NCBI RefSeq assembly: GCF_009758175.1
Contig: NZ_WRPM01000088.1
Span: 1-59,397, forward strand
Length of the DNA: 59,397 nucleotides
Direction of reading: 5' to 3'
DNA from: Nesterenkonia alkaliphila
GTDB lineage: Bacteria > Actinomycetota > Actinomycetes > Actinomycetales > Micrococcaceae
Made by a program: the position numbers and the translations under genes. Under the pieces are notes generated by a model. It ran no database searches. It was not told the origin of the DNA and saw only the letters and a list, made by a program, of their open reading frames with translations. Shown here in pieces: positions 18,839-29,533 of this stretch. Every line of letters starts with the position of its first letter. Positions within the stretch are counted from its first letter, which is position 1.

Positions 18839-19999
18839 TCACAGGCTGATCGTGGGGCTGGCCGGCTCGGCGATCTCCTGATACGTGGCGAAGAGGATTG
18901 AAGGATCCGGGATCTCCACAGTGGCCGGTTTGCCGATCCCGGAGAGCAGCACGAACCGCAGCGTCTCCCCGCGATTCTTCTTGTCCCGGCGGATGCCCTC
19001 CAATAGCTGGTTCCACCGGTCATCGCGGTAGCTGACCGGCAGGCCCAAGCTGGTCAGCACCTCGCGGTGCCGGTCGGCATCCCCGTCGGAAAGTCTGCCG
19101 AGGCTGCGCGCCAGCTCAGCGGCGAAGATCATCCCCACCGAGACGGCCGCACCGTGGCGCCACTGGTACCGCTCCGCGTGCTCAATTGCATGCCCCAGGG
19201 TGTGCCCGTAGTTCAGCGATTCGCGCAGCCCGGCCTCGCGGACGTCCTGGCCCACCACTGAAGCTTTGACCCGGATGGCGCGCTCGATCAGCTCGCGCAG
19301 CTCTGCGGACTCGGGGGTCTGGGCAGCCTCCGGATTCTCCTCGATGATCTCCAGGATCCGCTCATCGGCGATGAACCCGCATTTGACCACCTCGGCCAGC
19401 CCGGCCACCAGCTCATTGCGGGGCAGGGTGGCCAGGGTGTCCAGGTCTGCCAGCACGCCTGCGGGCTGGTGGAAGCTGCCCACCAGGTTCTTGCCCTCTG
19501 CGGTGTTGATGCCGGTCTTACCGCCCACCGCGGCGTCGACCATACCCAACAGCGTAGTGGGCATATGCACCACCCGGATGCCGCGCAGCCAGGTGGCGGC
19601 GACGAACCCGGCCAGATCGGTGACTGCTCCCCCACCCACGGCGACCACGGCATCGGTGCGGGTGAAATCGTTCTGGCCCAGCACCTGCCAGCAGAAGGCA
19701 GCCACCTGGATGTGTTTGCCCTCCTCGGCGTCGGGGATCTCCGCAGTGACCGCCTGGTAGCCCGCCTTCTCGAGGTCCTCACGGACCACATCACCGGTTG
19801 CGCGCAGTGCCCGGGGGTGGATCACCAGGACCCGTTCTGCCTGGGCGCCTACCAGTTCGGGAAGCCTGGCCAGCAGACCATTACCCACGACGACGCCGTA
19901 GCCCAGTTCCGGACCGCCAGTACCGTTGCCCTGCCCTACTGTGATCACAGTGGGCTCGGCAGCTGCCGCAGCGCTGCCTTCTGATGCTGATTCACTCAT
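18839..19999 (-). CDS. aroB: 3-dehydroquinate synthase
   Basis: AroB turns DAHP into 3-dehydroquinate using NAD and a divalent metal. The 386-residue protein has the NAD-binding [19 protein letters not shown] near residues 123-141, [19 protein letters not shown] near 150-168, and the metal ligands in [10 protein letters not shown] near 268. An alanine-rich N-terminal stretch precedes the domain. Its ATG overlaps the aroK stop (ATGA). It ends the aroE-aroC-aroK-aroB series, the standard actinobacterial order. Confidence 0.96.
   Translation of the reverse strand: MSESASEGSAAAAAEPTVITVGQGNGTGGPELGYGVVVGNGLLARLPELVGAQAERVLVIHPRALRATGDVVREDLEKAGYQAVTAEIPDAEEGKHIQVAAFCWQVLGQNDFTRTDAVVAVGGGAVTDLAGFVAATWLRGIRVVHMPTTLLGMVDAAVGGKTGINTAEGKNLVGSFHQPAGVLADLDTLATLPRNELVAGLAEVVKCGFIADERILEIIEENPEAAQTPESAELRELIERAIRVKASVVGQDVREAGLRESLNYGHTLGHAIEHAERYQWRHGAAVSVGMIFAAELARSLGRLSDGDADRHREVLTSLGLPVSYRDDRWNQLLEGIRRDKKNRGETLRFVLLSGIGKPATVEIPDPSILFATYQEIAEPASPTISL
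19887..19897 (-). repeat. Dispersed 11-mer, site 7
   Basis: Sense in aroB, coding G-V-V-V near the N-terminus. Confidence 0.8.
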
Positions 20000-20529
20000 A
20001 CCTGTTCCGCACGTCCTTTCCGCATGGCCTCAACGATGGTATCGACTCTGTCTTCAATGCTTGCTTCCTCGGCGCTGACCACCAGGTCCGCCAGCTGCCG
20101 GTAGAGCGGCTCACGCTCTGCGTAGATCCGCTTCCAGCGCTCAATCGGCGGGTCATCTGTACCTTCGGTGAGCACCGGCCGGGTGGCGGCGTCGCCGATT
20201 CTCAGCTCAGCCTGGGCTGCGGTGACATCTAGCATCACCACAAAGTGCTCAGTCAGCAGGCTGCGGGTGGCGGCGGAAGTCACTGAGCCTCCGCCCAAGC
20301 TGATCACCGAGGGGCGTGGGGCATCCAGCAGCTCGGCCACTATCCGCTCCTCCTCAGCCCGGAAAGCCTGCTCGCCGTAAGTGGCGAAGTAGCGGGGAAT
20401 GGGACCGTGGCGGGCGACGAAGAAATGATCGGTGTCCACATGGGGTCGGCTGAGCCTGCGGGCCAGAGCCGCGCCCACGCTGGACTTTCCGGACCCCATG
20501 GGGCCGATGAGCACTATATTGCTGGGCAT
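19996..20529 (-). CDS. aroK: Shikimate kinase
   Basis: AroK phosphorylates shikimate at the 3-hydroxyl. The ATG that shares its A with the aroC TGA (TGATG) gives 177 residues; a GTG directly in front would add one. The P-loop GPMGSGKSS lies at residues 9-17, the substrate aspartate in HVDTDHFF near 33, arginine in [11 protein letters not shown] near 57, the GGG motif in SLGGGSV near 79, and the lid arginine in TRPVL. Length and motifs are normal. Confidence 0.95.
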   Translation of the reverse strand: MPSNIVLIGPMGSGKSSVGAALARRLSRPHVDTDHFFVARHGPIPRYFATYGEQAFRAEEERIVAELLDAPRPSVISLGGGSVTSAATRSLLTEHFVVMLDVTAAQAELRIGDAATRPVLTEGTDDPPIERWKRIYAEREPLYRQLADLVVSAEEASIEDRVDTIVEAMRKGRAEQV

Positions 20530-21776
20530 CACGACTGCATGGCGGCCGGCGCCTGGAGGGGGTCGCCCCCATGGCCGGCAGCCTCCGGATCTGCCCCAAG
20601 CTCGGGCAGAGCCGCCAGGTAGGTGCTCAGGTTCCGCTGCACCTCGGCGAGGCTGTCCCCGCCGAACTTCTCCAGTACGGCCTGGGCGATCACCAGCTGG
20701 ACCATGGCCTCAGCCACCACCCCGGCTGCAGGCACCGCGCAGACGTCGCTGCGCTGATGGTGGGCTGTGGTGGGCTCGCCACTGGCGAGGTCTACGGTGC
20801 GCAGCGCCCTGGGGACAGTGGCGATGGGCTTCATCGCCGCCCGGACCCGGATGCTGTCGCCGATGCTCATACCGCCTTCGATCCCTCCGGCCCGGTTGGT
20901 GCTGCGCCGGATGCTGCCGTCCTCAGCGAGTTCGATCTCATCATGGGCGGCGGTGCCGCGGCGGGCGGCGGTGCGGAACCCGTCGCCGACCTCGACTCCC
21001 TTGATGGCCTGGATGCCCATCAGCGCACCGGCCAGCCTGGAGTCGAGCCGACGGTCCCAGTGCACATAGCTGCCCAGCCCCGGGGGCACTCCGTCCACCA
21101 CTACCTCGACCACCCCGCCGAGGGTCTCCCCTGCCTTATGGGCGGCGTCGACCTCGGCCACCATAGCCTCTGAGGTCTCGGCATGGTGGCAGCGCAGCGG
21201 GTCTGCGTCGAGGCTCTGCACATCCTCCGCCGAAGGCACGGGTGCCCCCTCGGGTACGCTCACGCTCCCCACGGCCACTGTGTGCGAGACAGTGTGGATG
21301 CCCAGGGCGCTCAGCAGCTGGTTGGCTGCAGTGCCCAGTGCCACCCGGGTGGCGGTCTCTCTGGCGGAAGCGCGCTCCAGCACGGGGCGGGCCTCGGCGA
21401 ACCCATATTTTTGGATGCCGGTATAGTCGGCGTGGCCGGGCCGGGGCCGGGTCAGTGGGGCGTTGCGGGCCAGACCCTCCAGCTCCTCGGGGTCCACCGG
21501 GTCGGCAGCCATGACCTTCTCCCATTTGGGCCATTCTGTATTGGCGATCTCGATCGCCACGGGTCCGCCCATGGTTACACCGTGCCGAACGCCGCCCAGC
21601 AGCTGGACCTGGTCCTGCTCAAATTTCATGCGGGCGCCGCGCCCATAGCCGAGGCGGCGGCGAGCTAGGGCAGCCTGGACATCGGCGGTGGTCAGTTCGA
21701 TCCCAGCGGGCAGGCCCTCAATGATTCCGACGAGGGCTTTGCCGTGGGACTCTCCAGAGGTGAGCCAACGAAGCAT
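20529..21776 (-). CDS. aroC: Chorismate synthase
   Basis: AroC eliminates phosphate from EPSP to give chorismate, needing reduced FMN. The ATG at 21776 gives 415 residues beginning [17 protein letters not shown], where GESHG is the first signature. RPGHAD near residue 103 and the terminal [16 protein letters not shown] signature are present. The chosen start has AGGA eight bases upstream (also readable as TAGGAT seven bases before a leaderless start). It begins five bases after the aroE stop. The EPSP synthase gene aroA is not in this cluster. Confidence 0.96.
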   Translation of the reverse strand: MLRWLTSGESHGKALVGIIEGLPAGIELTTADVQAALARRRLGYGRGARMKFEQDQVQLLGGVRHGVTMGGPVAIEIANTEWPKWEKVMAADPVDPEELEGLARNAPLTRPRPGHADYTGIQKYGFAEARPVLERASARETATRVALGTAANQLLSALGIHTVSHTVAVGSVSVPEGAPVPSAEDVQSLDADPLRCHHAETSEAMVAEVDAAHKAGETLGGVVEVVVDGVPPGLGSYVHWDRRLDSRLAGALMGIQAIKGVEVGDGFRTAARRGTAAHDEIELAEDGSIRRSTNRAGGIEGGMSIGDSIRVRAAMKPIATVPRALRTVDLASGEPTTAHHQRSDVCAVPAAGVVAEAMVQLVIAQAVLEKFGGDSLAEVQRNLSTYLAALPELGADPEAAGHGGDPLQAPAAMQS

Positions 21777-21781
21777 GGAGT

Positions 21782-22717
21782 TCATCCTAACGGTGATCCA
21801 CCGCCGCCAGGCACCGGCAGTCCGATGGCTGCACGCATCCGGTCCACCATTGCCCCGTGATCCTCGAACGGCAACTTGTCGGCGGGGTTGGGAGTTCCGG
21901 TGGTGAAAAGCTCCACCTGTTTCACCGCTTGGTGCAGCAGCATGTCCAGGCCGCTGATCACCGTCCAATCCCGCTCGGCCCAGGCCTGGGCCAGTGCTGA
22001 GGGCCAGGGGTCATAGGCGACGTCGAGCAGGGCCGGGGCTACCGGACCGCCGGGGGGCAGCTGGCTGACCAGGGAGTCAGCTGCCCGCGGCGGCAGGGTG
22101 GAGACCACCACGTCGAGGAGATTGCCGTGCAGGTCCTCGCCCAGCTGGTCCAATCGCCGGATGATCAGGGGTAGGCCGAGCTGTTCTGCCAGGGGCGCGG
22201 CGGCAGCGGCCTTCTCCGGGGAGCGGGCGTAGACCCGGGCTTCGGCGAAGTTCAGTTCCGCAGCGGCAGCCAGCGCAGCGGCCGCGGTTCCCCCCGCCCC
22301 GAGCACTGCGAAGACTCCGGCGGCGGGTTCGTCCCGGGTCACGCCCTGTTCTCGCAGGGCATTGGTGATCCCGTCCACATCGGTGTTCTCACCGTGCAGA
22401 GTGCGGCCGCCCTGCTCGTCTTCGGCGACCACCACAGTGTTGAGCACTCCCAGCAGATCCACCCGGCGAGACACTGTTGTCATATGAGGCAGCATCGCCG
22501 CTTTCAGCGGCATCGTCACCGACCATCCGGCCCAGCCTGGCTCAGCTCCCTCTCCGGAGAGGAAGCCGGTCAGGGCGGACTCGGGCACTTCGATCCTTGT
22601 GTAGCTGAGGTCAACCCCCAGATGTTGATAGGCGGCGGAATGCAACTGGGGCGACTTGGAGTGGCTGATCGGTGACCCGAGCACAGCGGCTCTCAGGTGC
22701 GCCGCCCGGCGGCTCAT
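21782..22717 (-). CDS. aroE: Shikimate dehydrogenase
   Basis: AroE reduces 3-dehydroshikimate to shikimate with NADPH. The 311-residue protein begins [17 protein letters not shown], the substrate-binding motif. The catalytic lysine is in [10 protein letters not shown] near residue 70, ENTDVDG lies near 108, and the Rossmann loop is [13 protein letters not shown] near 137. The ATG overlaps the mltG stop by four bases, so aroE and mltG are translationally coupled, as in other actinobacteria. Confidence 0.94.
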   Translation of the reverse strand: MSRRAAHLRAAVLGSPISHSKSPQLHSAAYQHLGVDLSYTRIEVPESALTGFLSGEGAEPGWAGWSVTMPLKAAMLPHMTTVSRRVDLLGVLNTVVVAEDEQGGRTLHGENTDVDGITNALREQGVTRDEPAAGVFAVLGAGGTAAAALAAAAELNFAEARVYARSPEKAAAAAPLAEQLGLPLIIRRLDQLGEDLHGNLLDVVVSTLPPRAADSLVSQLPPGGPVAPALLDVAYDPWPSALAQAWAERDWTVISGLDMLLHQAVKQVELFTTGTPNPADKLPFEDHGAMVDRMRAAIGLPVPGGGGSPLG

Positions 22718-24765
22718 TCCTCGAGCTCCTCCTCGGCAGCCTGCTCATCGGCGGGGCTGCAGGCGCCTGGATTGTCCTCACAGAACTGATTGAAGACTGC
22801 CACATCTTCCAGATGTTCGTCATGAGTCCGATTGAACTCGGTCTCGCCGGTGTTCGGGTTAACCGTGACCCAGTAGAAGTAGTCCGTATCTGCAGGGTTC
22901 GCGGCGGCGCGGATGGTGTCCCAGATCGGTGTTCCGATCGGACCCGGCGGCAGCCCCGGGTGCACATAGGTGTTGTACTCGTTGTCCTCATCGAGCCGAT
23001 CCTCATCCGAGAAGTGCAGGTCCCCGGTGCGACCGCTGCCGTAGTGGACCGCGGCATCGATCTGAAGCAGCCCGCCGATGCCGTCATGGTCAGGATTGTT
23101 GATGCGGTTCTGGATAGCCCCCGCCATAATCCGGTAGTCCTCATACCGTTCATCGCGGGTGCGCTCTTCGGGATCGTAGTTATTATTCGCCTCGGCGGTG
23201 ATCAGCGAGGCCACGATGATGGTCTCCCACTGCTCATCAGGGTCCGTGACTCCATTCTCCTCGAGGACCCGGAACGTGGAGGAGATCAGTTCCTGCAGGA
23301 CCTCCTCAGCAGTTGCCTCGTATTCGAAGAAGTGGTCGCCGCCCGCGAGGAAACCTTCCAGGCTCTCTGCTTGCTCCGGCAGGCCGAACTGTTGGGGATC
23401 CTCGGCGAGCTCCTGAAGCTCTTCAACAGTGATATCGAGCTCCTGGACCCCTGCAATCAGCTCGAACACCTCGTCCTGACGCGATCCCAGCGGAACGCTG
23501 AAGGTCGCTTGGCCTTCCCGCTGGGCGAAGATCACCTCCACCGCCTCGGCCGCCGGCATCTGCTCGCGCAGAGGGTAGGTGCCGTCATGATGCACCGCAC
23601 CCGGCTCCAGGTCCGCCAGAGCCTGCTGGAAAGCCTCCGGGCTGGCGACGATGCCCTCGTCCACCAGGCGCTGCTGCACTGACGCCAACCCCTCGTCCGG
23701 GTAGATCTCGAACTCCACGCTCTCGCCGGCCACCTGGTCGTAGTCGGCGACCTCCCCCTGTTCGAAGATGCCCTGGAGGAATGTGACCAGCCAGAACATC
23801 ACACCGCCGAAGACCAGCACCACGATGCCCAAGGTGATGTTCCGGCGGCGACGCTTGGCCTTGCGCTGTCTTAGCAGGTTGCGGTTCACGCGCCCCTCCA
23901 TCGGAGCGACAGTCTGGTATCCGCGCCCGTATCCGGAGGCACCCACCAGTACGGGGGTGCCGTCTTCGTCATACTCGTGCTCCTGGTACTCCTCGTCCCA
24001 GTCCTCCGCCTGATAGCCGTGGAAGTCCTCGTACTCGGGGGGCTCCTCGGTGGGGTGGATCTGATCCGATTCCGGGGAGGCGGCTGAATGTGGGGCCACC
24101 ACATGTTCAAAGGGCGTGGCGGGGGAAATGGCAGAGGGCACCGGTGATGGCTCTGCGGCAGCTGGTGTCTCAGCCAGCCCAGTATGCCCGAACTGTCCGG
24201 GAGATTCCTGCGGCTGCTGCGGCGCCGCGGGGACCTGTTGCGGCTGAGCGGGCACGGCCTGCGTCTGGGGACTCGCAGCATCAGGTGGGGTCTGAGCTGG
24301 CGGCTGGACGGGGGGCACCGCTTGGTTCTGTTGGGTCTGCAGCCTGCGCCGTTCCCGGCGGGAGACGAACCCCTGCTCAGCCGAGGCGGAGGAGGCTGCG
24401 GAAGGGGCTGATGTGCTCCGCTGGCGGGGTGCGGGTCTGGCTGGGGCGGGGCTCTGGGCCGAGCTGCTCTGTCCGGAATTGCTCTGGACCGGCTGCTGGC
24501 GCGGCCGGCGGCTACGCCGCTGGTCCTTGGGTGTGGATGTCTCTTGGTCGAACAGGGCAGGAGACTCATCCTGCTCCACCGCAGGCTGCGCCTGCGGCTC
24601 GGTGCCGCGGCGCCCGCTGGAGGTGGTGTCTGCGGTGGAGGAGCTGCTCAGCCGGCGTACGGCGGACTCGCGCTCCCGCTGTGCGGCGCGTTCCCGTTCG
24701 CGTGCTTCGCGAATCTCCCGGCGGCGGCGCCGGGACCCCGCCTCCGGGGGCTGTTCATCGCTCAC
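22714..24765 (-). CDS. mltG: Endolytic murein transglycosylase MltG (YceG-like)
   Basis: MltG is an inner-membrane lytic transglycosylase that cuts nascent peptidoglycan strands. The GTG at 24765, with GAGGA six bases upstream, gives 683 residues. The first 270 or so form a disordered cytoplasmic tail rich in Gln, Pro, Ala and Ser with basic runs. One transmembrane segment follows (NITLGIVVLVFGGVMFWLV), then the extracellular YceG domain. ASLITAEANNN carries the expected catalytic glutamate, and the family ending DYFYWVTVNPNTGETEFNR leads to an acidic tail. The long tail is a family trait in Micrococcales. It heads mltG-aroE-aroC-aroK-aroB; ruvX and alaS, its usual upstream partners, are not here. 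Confidence 0.92.
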   Translation of the reverse strand: MSDEQPPEAGSRRRRREIREARERERAAQRERESAVRRLSSSSTADTTSSGRRGTEPQAQPAVEQDESPALFDQETSTPKDQRRSRRPRQQPVQSNSGQSSSAQSPAPARPAPRQRSTSAPSAASSASAEQGFVSRRERRRLQTQQNQAVPPVQPPAQTPPDAASPQTQAVPAQPQQVPAAPQQPQESPGQFGHTGLAETPAAAEPSPVPSAISPATPFEHVVAPHSAASPESDQIHPTEEPPEYEDFHGYQAEDWDEEYQEHEYDEDGTPVLVGASGYGRGYQTVAPMEGRVNRNLLRQRKAKRRRRNITLGIVVLVFGGVMFWLVTFLQGIFEQGEVADYDQVAGESVEFEIYPDEGLASVQQRLVDEGIVASPEAFQQALADLEPGAVHHDGTYPLREQMPAAEAVEVIFAQREGQATFSVPLGSRQDEVFELIAGVQELDITVEELQELAEDPQQFGLPEQAESLEGFLAGGDHFFEYEATAEEVLQELISSTFRVLEENGVTDPDEQWETIIVASLITAEANNNYDPEERTRDERYEDYRIMAGAIQNRINNPDHDGIGGLLQIDAAVHYGSGRTGDLHFSDEDRLDEDNEYNTYVHPGLPPGPIGTPIWDTIRAAANPADTDYFYWVTVNPNTGETEFNRTHDEHLEDVAVFNQFCEDNPGACSPADEQAAEEELEE

Positions 24766-24783
24766 GCAGTTCCTCGCTGGGCA

Positions 24784-24850
24784 GATAGACGACAGGACGA
24801 GCCACAAATAGACATACGTCTATCCATAGACCTAACGATTGTAATCTATC
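24784..24850 (-). promoter_or_regulatory. AT-rich promoter/operator region upstream of mltG
   Basis: Within 67 bases ATAGAC occurs at 24785, 24808 and 24825, and its complement GTCTAT at 24818. The middle pair forms a perfect dyad, ATAGAC-ATAC-GTCTAT (24808-24823). The stretch is distinctly AT-rich and is the only gap upstream of the mltG-aro operon. A repressor or activator site is likely; the regulator is unknown. Confidence 0.55.
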
Positions 24851-24856
24851 CGTTAT

Positions 24857-26146
24857 TCAGCTCGAGGTGAGCATCTGCAGCCAGCTCCAGCGCGCCGCTA
24901 ATGCTTCCTCGGCCTCGCGGATGCGCTTATCGTTTCCGCTGGACTGCGCTTCGGCCAGCTCCGCCTCCAGGCCGGCAATGGTGTCCTGCAGCTGAGCAAT
25001 CATCTCCGACTGGCGGTCATTGCGCGCCGACTCACGCGGACTGCGAGCCGCTCCTTCCGCCTCCCGGAAAGCGTCTTGAACTTCACCAATTGCCTTTTCC
25101 ATACGCTTAACATCGCCGCGGGGAACTTTCCCGGCGTTGTCCCACTCGTCAAGCAGCTTGAAGTATCGGTCGCGGACAGCGGCTGGTTTGGTGAAGGGCA
25201 TCAGGTCATGGAGTTTGCCGAGGATCTCCTCCTTCTTCTTGAGATTCTCGGCGTACTCGGCATCAATTTTGGCGTTGGCGGCGTCACGCGCTGAGAAGAA
25301 TACGTCCTGGGCGGCACGGAATCGCTTCCACTGGGCGTCCTCAGCTTTGCGGGGTCCTCTGCCCAGGGCTTTCCACTGGTCCATCAGACGGTGGTAGGCC
25401 TTGGTGGTAGGGCCGTAATCAGTGGAGCTGGAGAGCTTCTCGGCCTCAGCGATGAGCTCCTCCTTTGCCCGCTTGATCTCAGTTGCTTCCTTATCGCGGC
25501 GAACGAAGAAGGCCTTGCGGCTGCGTTCGAAGCTGCTGCGTGCGTCCCGGAACCTCTTCCACAGCGGATCCTCCTGAGCCTTGGACAGCCTCGGCGGGGT
25601 GCGCTGTTCAACCTTCCACTGCTCAAACAGCTCATTGAGCTGCTCCTGGGCCGACTTCCAATGGGTATTCTCGGGATCCCCGGCGGCCAGGGCCTCAGCG
25701 GCGGCGACAATCTCCTCCCGCTTGGCGATCTTGGCCTCAACGGCAGCCTGCTGCTGCTTGTCCTCTTCGGCGGCGATCGCCCCGATGCCCTTCTCGACTT
25801 CGGTCAGCAGCCCGCGAAGGCCCTGCACATCGCCGAGCCAGACTCCGGCCTCCAGCTCTTTGACCAGCTGCTCACGGCTGGAGCGTAGATGGGCCGCAGA
25901 GTCGGCTTGGGTGGCTACTCGGGCGGCCAGCAGCAGCACGCGGTTGTAGAGGTCGTCGAACTTCCGCACGAAGTACTGCAGGGCCTGGTCCTGGTCCCCG
26001 GCAGAGTATTGGCCGATATAGACTTCTTCGCCACCCTCTTCGGCGGGCAGCGCGTAGACATGACCCTCTTCATCGACCCGGGCACGGTCCCGAATCTCTT
26101 CCAGCGGGGTCTTGTGATAGTTCGGCTTGACTGCAGCAGGACTCAT
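24857..26146 (-). CDS. DUF349 coiled-coil protein
   Basis: A 429-residue, mostly helical, highly charged protein. After a short N-terminal domain (IRDRARVDEEGHVYAL ... YIGQYSAGDQDQALQYF), DUF349 repeats run from about residue 170 to 380, each with a Trp-Lys/Arg-x-Phe core such as LWKRFRDARSSF and QWKRFRAAQDVFF. No catalytic motif is seen. DUF349 proteins are conserved in actinobacteria next to hisS or relA, and their role is uncertain. The ATG at 26146 is supported by TAGGCT exactly seven bases upstream, consistent with a leaderless mRNA. It is divergent from hisS. Confidence 0.85.
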   Translation of the reverse strand: MSPAAVKPNYHKTPLEEIRDRARVDEEGHVYALPAEEGGEEVYIGQYSAGDQDQALQYFVRKFDDLYNRVLLLAARVATQADSAAHLRSSREQLVKELEAGVWLGDVQGLRGLLTEVEKGIGAIAAEEDKQQQAAVEAKIAKREEIVAAAEALAAGDPENTHWKSAQEQLNELFEQWKVEQRTPPRLSKAQEDPLWKRFRDARSSFERSRKAFFVRRDKEATEIKRAKEELIAEAEKLSSSTDYGPTTKAYHRLMDQWKALGRGPRKAEDAQWKRFRAAQDVFFSARDAANAKIDAEYAENLKKKEEILGKLHDLMPFTKPAAVRDRYFKLLDEWDNAGKVPRGDVKRMEKAIGEVQDAFREAEGAARSPRESARNDRQSEMIAQLQDTIAGLEAELAEAQSSGNDKRIREAEEALAARWSWLQMLTSS

Positions 26147-26153
26147 GCTCACA

Positions 26154-26159
26154 AGCCTA
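26154..26159 (-). promoter_or_regulatory. Candidate -10 element for leaderless DUF349 mRNA
   Basis: Minus-strand TAGGCT, seven bases before the ATG. Confidence 0.45.
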
Positions 26160-26182
26160 CCGCGAGCTCCGCCCATGCCGCG

Positions 26183-26188
26183 TATGAT
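26183..26188 (+). promoter_or_regulatory. Candidate -10 element for hisS-aspS
   Basis: TATGAT lies 46 bases before the hisS ATG, leaving a short leader that contains AAGGAG. No convincing -35 is seen. Confidence 0.4.
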
Positions 26189-26233
26189 GGTGTGGTTTGG
26201 CAGAGCCCACCTGGTAAGGAGCGTTGAGCATCT

Positions 26234-27583
26234 ATGGCGAGAACCGCCTCTCTCTCCGGCTATCTCGAGCTGCTTCCGGCCGAGCGGCTGGTGGAGCTGC
26301 ATCTGCTGGACACTCTGCGCGAAGTCTTCGAGGCCCACGGCTACTCCAATCTGGAGACTCGTGCGGTGGAGACGGTGGATACCCTGCTGCAGAAGGGCGA
26401 GATCGATAAAGAGATCTACGCGATCTCCAGGATCCATGACGACGACGCCGCCAAGGAGGCCAAACTGGCACTCCGGTTCGACAACACCGTGCCTTTTGCC
26501 CGGTATGTCACCGAGAACGCTGGGCACTTGGCGTTCCCCTACCGCCGCTACCAGATCCAGAAGGTCTGGCGGGGCGAGCGGCCCCAGGCCGGACGGTTCC
26601 GGGAATTCACCCAGGCCGATATCGACATTGTGGGCGAGGGCGCGCTGAGCACCCGCGCCGACGTGGAGATCGCTGTGGTGATGGCCAAAGCACTCCAAAC
26701 CCTGCAGATCGGCGAGTTCACCCTGCGGGTCAACAGCCGCAAGCTCTCAGAGGGGTTCTACCAGGCCATCGGCCTGACTGAGACCGCTGCGGTGCTGCGC
26801 GCGGTGGACAAGCTGGAGAAGATCGGCCCAGACCGAGTGGCTCGGGAGCTCAGCGAAACTGCCGGCGCCACGGAGGAGCAGGCGCGGCAGGCGCTGAGCC
26901 TAGCCCAGATTCGCACTGCTGATACCAGCTTCGCCAGCCAGGTACGTGAGCTGCTCCCCGCTGATGCTGCTGGCGCAGAGCTCCTGGAGGAGGGGCTTGC
27001 TGAGCTGACTGAGGTGGTCGATGAGCTCAATGCGCGGGTGCCCGGCCGAGCTGAGGCCGATCTGTCCATCGCCCGCGGCCTGGACTACTACACCGGCACC
27101 GTCATCGAGACAGTGTTGCGGGGGCACGAGGAGCTGGGTTCCATCTGCTCCGGCGGCCGCTATGAGTCGCTGGCCACCAAGGGCAAGCGGAGCTTTCCCG
27201 GCGTCGGACTCTCCATTGGTGTGACCCGGCTGCTGTCCGCCTTGGTCGACTCTGGTGAGCTGGGGGCTTCGCGCACTGTGCCCACTGCGGTGTACGTGAC
27301 CCTGCGCGCGGATGAGGACTGGGCCGCGGCGCAGGATGTGGCCGATCAGCTGCGCGCCCGCGGCATCAGCGCCGAGGTTGCCTTCAGTGCGGAGAAGTTC
27401 GGCAAGCAGATCAAGTACGCCGATAAGCGCGGGATCCCGTTCGTATGGTTCACTGACGGCGATGGCGGCCATGAGGTCAAGGACATCCGCTCCGGTGAGC
27501 AGACCGCGGCGGATCCGGCCAGCTGGAGTCCTCCGGCGGAGGACCTCACCCCACAGATCATTCACAAGACCGCTGAAGGCTAA
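26234..27583 (+). CDS. hisS: Histidine-tRNA ligase
   Basis: HisRS charges tRNA-His. The 449-residue class II synthetase starts [17 protein letters not shown], the divergent motif 1 region seen in actinobacteria. It has motif 2 [20 protein letters not shown] near residues 99-118, the HisA signature [10 protein letters not shown] near 280, and a C-terminal anticodon-binding domain from about 355. AAGGAG lies some 12 bases before the ATG. aspS begins 14 bases after its stop. An 11-mer copy encodes DDDA in the N-terminal domain. Confidence 0.96.
   Translation: MARTASLSGYLELLPAERLVELHLLDTLREVFEAHGYSNLETRAVETVDTLLQKGEIDKEIYAISRIHDDDAAKEAKLALRFDNTVPFARYVTENAGHLAFPYRRYQIQKVWRGERPQAGRFREFTQADIDIVGEGALSTRADVEIAVVMAKALQTLQIGEFTLRVNSRKLSEGFYQAIGLTETAAVLRAVDKLEKIGPDRVARELSETAGATEEQARQALSLAQIRTADTSFASQVRELLPADAAGAELLEEGLAELTEVVDELNARVPGRAEADLSIARGLDYYTGTVIETVLRGHEELGSICSGGRYESLATKGKRSFPGVGLSIGVTRLLSALVDSGELGASRTVPTAVYVTLRADEDWAAAQDVADQLRARGISAEVAFSAEKFGKQIKYADKRGIPFVWFTDGDGGHEVKDIRSGEQTAADPASWSPPAEDLTPQIIHKTAEG
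26439..26449 (-). repeat. Dispersed 11-mer, site 8
   Basis: Antisense in hisS, coding D-D-D-A. Confidence 0.8.
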
Positions 27584-27596
27584 AGGAGTCACCCAC

Positions 27597-29381
27597 GTGC
27601 TGCGCACCCACACCACCGGCCAGATCAACGCCGAGCTGATCGGCCAGACCGTCACCCTCACCGGATGGGTTGCCCGGCGCCGGGACCATGGCGGAGTGGC
27701 CTTCCTGGATCTGCGTGATGCCTCCGGAATCGCCCAGGTGGTGGTCCGCGATGAGGCGGACTTCGGCCCGCTGCGCAATGAGTGGGTGCTGAAGGTCACC
27801 GGTACGGTGGAGCGCCGCCCGGAGGGCAATGAGAACCCCAACCTGGCCTCGGGTGAGGTGGAGATCATCGTGGATGAGCTCGAGGTACTCAACAAGGCCG
27901 AGGCGCTGCCCTTCCAAATTGATGAGCATGTGGAGGTCGGTGAGGAGGCGCGGCTGCGCCATCGATATCTGGATCTGCGCCGTGAGGGCCCCCGGAACGC
28001 AATCCGACTGCGCTCGGAGGCCAACCGGGTAGCCCGCGAGGTGCTGCACGGCGAGGGTTTCACCGAGGTGGAGACCCCCACGCTGACCCGCTCCACCCCG
28101 GAAGGTGCGCGTGACTTCCTGGTGCCGGCACGCCTGGCACCCGGATCTTGGTATGCACTGCCGCAGTCACCTCAGCTGTTCAAGCAGCTGCTGCAGGTCG
28201 GCGGAGTGGAGAAGTACTACCAGATCGCCCGCTGTTATCGGGATGAGGACTTCCGCGCTGACCGGCAGCCGGAGTTCACTCAGTTGGACATTGAGGCTTC
28301 CTTCGTGGAGCAGGAGGACATCATCGCTCTGGTGGAGGAGCTTGTCCGCCGTCTCTGGAAGCTCATCGACGTTGAGATCGAGACCCCCATCCCGCGCATC
28401 ACCTACCGGGAGGCGATGCGCCGCTTCGGCACCGATAAGCCCGATCTGCGCTTCGGCCTGGAGCTCACCGAGCTCACCGAGTACTTCAAGGAGACTCCTT
28501 TCCGGGTGTTCCAGGCCCCGTATGTGGGTGCCGTGGTGATGCCCGGTGGCGCCGACCAGCCCCGCCGCACCCTGGACGCCTGGCAGGAGTGGGCCAAACA
28601 GCGCGGCGCCAAAGGTCTGGCCTATGTGCTGATTCAGGAGGACGGCCAGCTCGGCGGGCCGGTGGCCAAGAACCTCTCGGAGACTGAGAAGGCGGGCCTC
28701 GCTGATGCGGTGGGCGCAGAGCCTGGTGACTGCATCTTCTTCGCCGCCGGGGAGGTCTCCCCCTCCCGGGCGCTGCTCGGCGCGGCCCGCAATGAGATCG
28801 CGCAGCGAATCGGACTCATCGAGGAGGGCAGCTGGTCCTTCGCCTGGGTGGTGGATGCCCCAATGTTCGAATCCGCCGATGAGGCTAAAGCCGCCGGCGA
28901 TGTGGCTGTGGGTTCTGGCAGCTGGACTGCCGTGCACCACGCGTTCACTGCGCCGAAGCCCGAGTTTGCAGACACCTTTGACACTGAGCCCGGGGAGGCA
29001 CTCGCCTATGCCTACGACCTGGTCTGCAACGGCAACGAGATCGGCGGCGGCTCCATCCGTATCCATCGCCAGGACATGCAGGAGCGAGTTTTCAAGGTGA
29101 TGGGGATCTCCGAGGACGAGGCCCGGGAGAAGTTCGGGTTCCTGCTGGATGCGTTCAAGTACGGCGCTCCCCCGCATGGTGGTTTCGCTTTTGGTTGGGA
29201 CCGCACCGTGGCGTTTTTGGCCGGTGAGGAGTCGATCCGTGAGGTCATCGCATTCCCTAAGACCGGCGGCGGGTATGACCCGCTGACCGCCGCACCTGCC
29301 CCGATCACCGCCCAGCAGCGCAAGGAAGCTGGTGTCGATTCCAAGCCCGAGCCGAAGGAGAAGAAGGTCAGCACAGGCTGA
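27597..29381 (+). CDS. aspS: Aspartate-tRNA ligase
   Basis: AspRS charges tRNA-Asp (or tRNA-Asx if non-discriminating). The GTG at 27597 has AAAGGAG eight bases upstream and gives 594 residues, the bacterial length. The N-terminal OB domain contains [20 protein letters not shown]. Motif 2 is [20 protein letters not shown] near 215-234. The bacterial insert domain follows, and motif 3 is [16 protein letters not shown] near 530-545. Whether it also makes Asp-tRNA-Asn cannot be told without knowing if asnS is present. Confidence 0.96.
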   Translation: MLRTHTTGQINAELIGQTVTLTGWVARRRDHGGVAFLDLRDASGIAQVVVRDEADFGPLRNEWVLKVTGTVERRPEGNENPNLASGEVEIIVDELEVLNKAEALPFQIDEHVEVGEEARLRHRYLDLRREGPRNAIRLRSEANRVAREVLHGEGFTEVETPTLTRSTPEGARDFLVPARLAPGSWYALPQSPQLFKQLLQVGGVEKYYQIARCYRDEDFRADRQPEFTQLDIEASFVEQEDIIALVEELVRRLWKLIDVEIETPIPRITYREAMRRFGTDKPDLRFGLELTELTEYFKETPFRVFQAPYVGAVVMPGGADQPRRTLDAWQEWAKQRGAKGLAYVLIQEDGQLGGPVAKNLSETEKAGLADAVGAEPGDCIFFAAGEVSPSRALLGAARNEIAQRIGLIEEGSWSFAWVVDAPMFESADEAKAAGDVAVGSGSWTAVHHAFTAPKPEFADTFDTEPGEALAYAYDLVCNGNEIGGGSIRIHRQDMQERVFKVMGISEDEAREKFGFLLDAFKYGAPPHGGFAFGWDRTVAFLAGEESIREVIAFPKTGGGYDPLTAAPAPITAQQRKEAGVDSKPEPKEKKVSTG

Positions 29382-29404
29382 CCCGCAGGCTCTCAGCGCT
29401 CCTC

Positions 29405-29482
29405 GTCCCCCCCAGGTCATTGACCTGGGGGGACGGCCCCGGACCCCGTCGATACCCGCGGAGGATTCATCGTCGACGGGGT
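29405..29482 (+). terminator. Two strong hairpins 3' of aspS
   Basis: GTCCCCCC..AGGT pairs with ACCTGGGGGGAC (29405-29434), a stem of about 12 bp with one unpaired C. A second hairpin pairs ACCCCGTCGA (29443-29452) with TCGACGGGGT (29473-29482). They separate the aspS unit from the convergent VOC gene and probably act in both directions; neither has a long T-tract. Confidence 0.65.
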
Positions 29483-29533
29483 AGACCCAATCGGGAGAAG
29501 CAGTGCAGTCACGGTCTCGTCAAGGCAGGTGAC

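Noticed and set aside
20529-21968. Chorismate synthase extended to 479 residues
   Set aside because: The extension reads into the aroE coding region; the family start [12 protein letters not shown] lies at 21776 with a suitable upstream signal.
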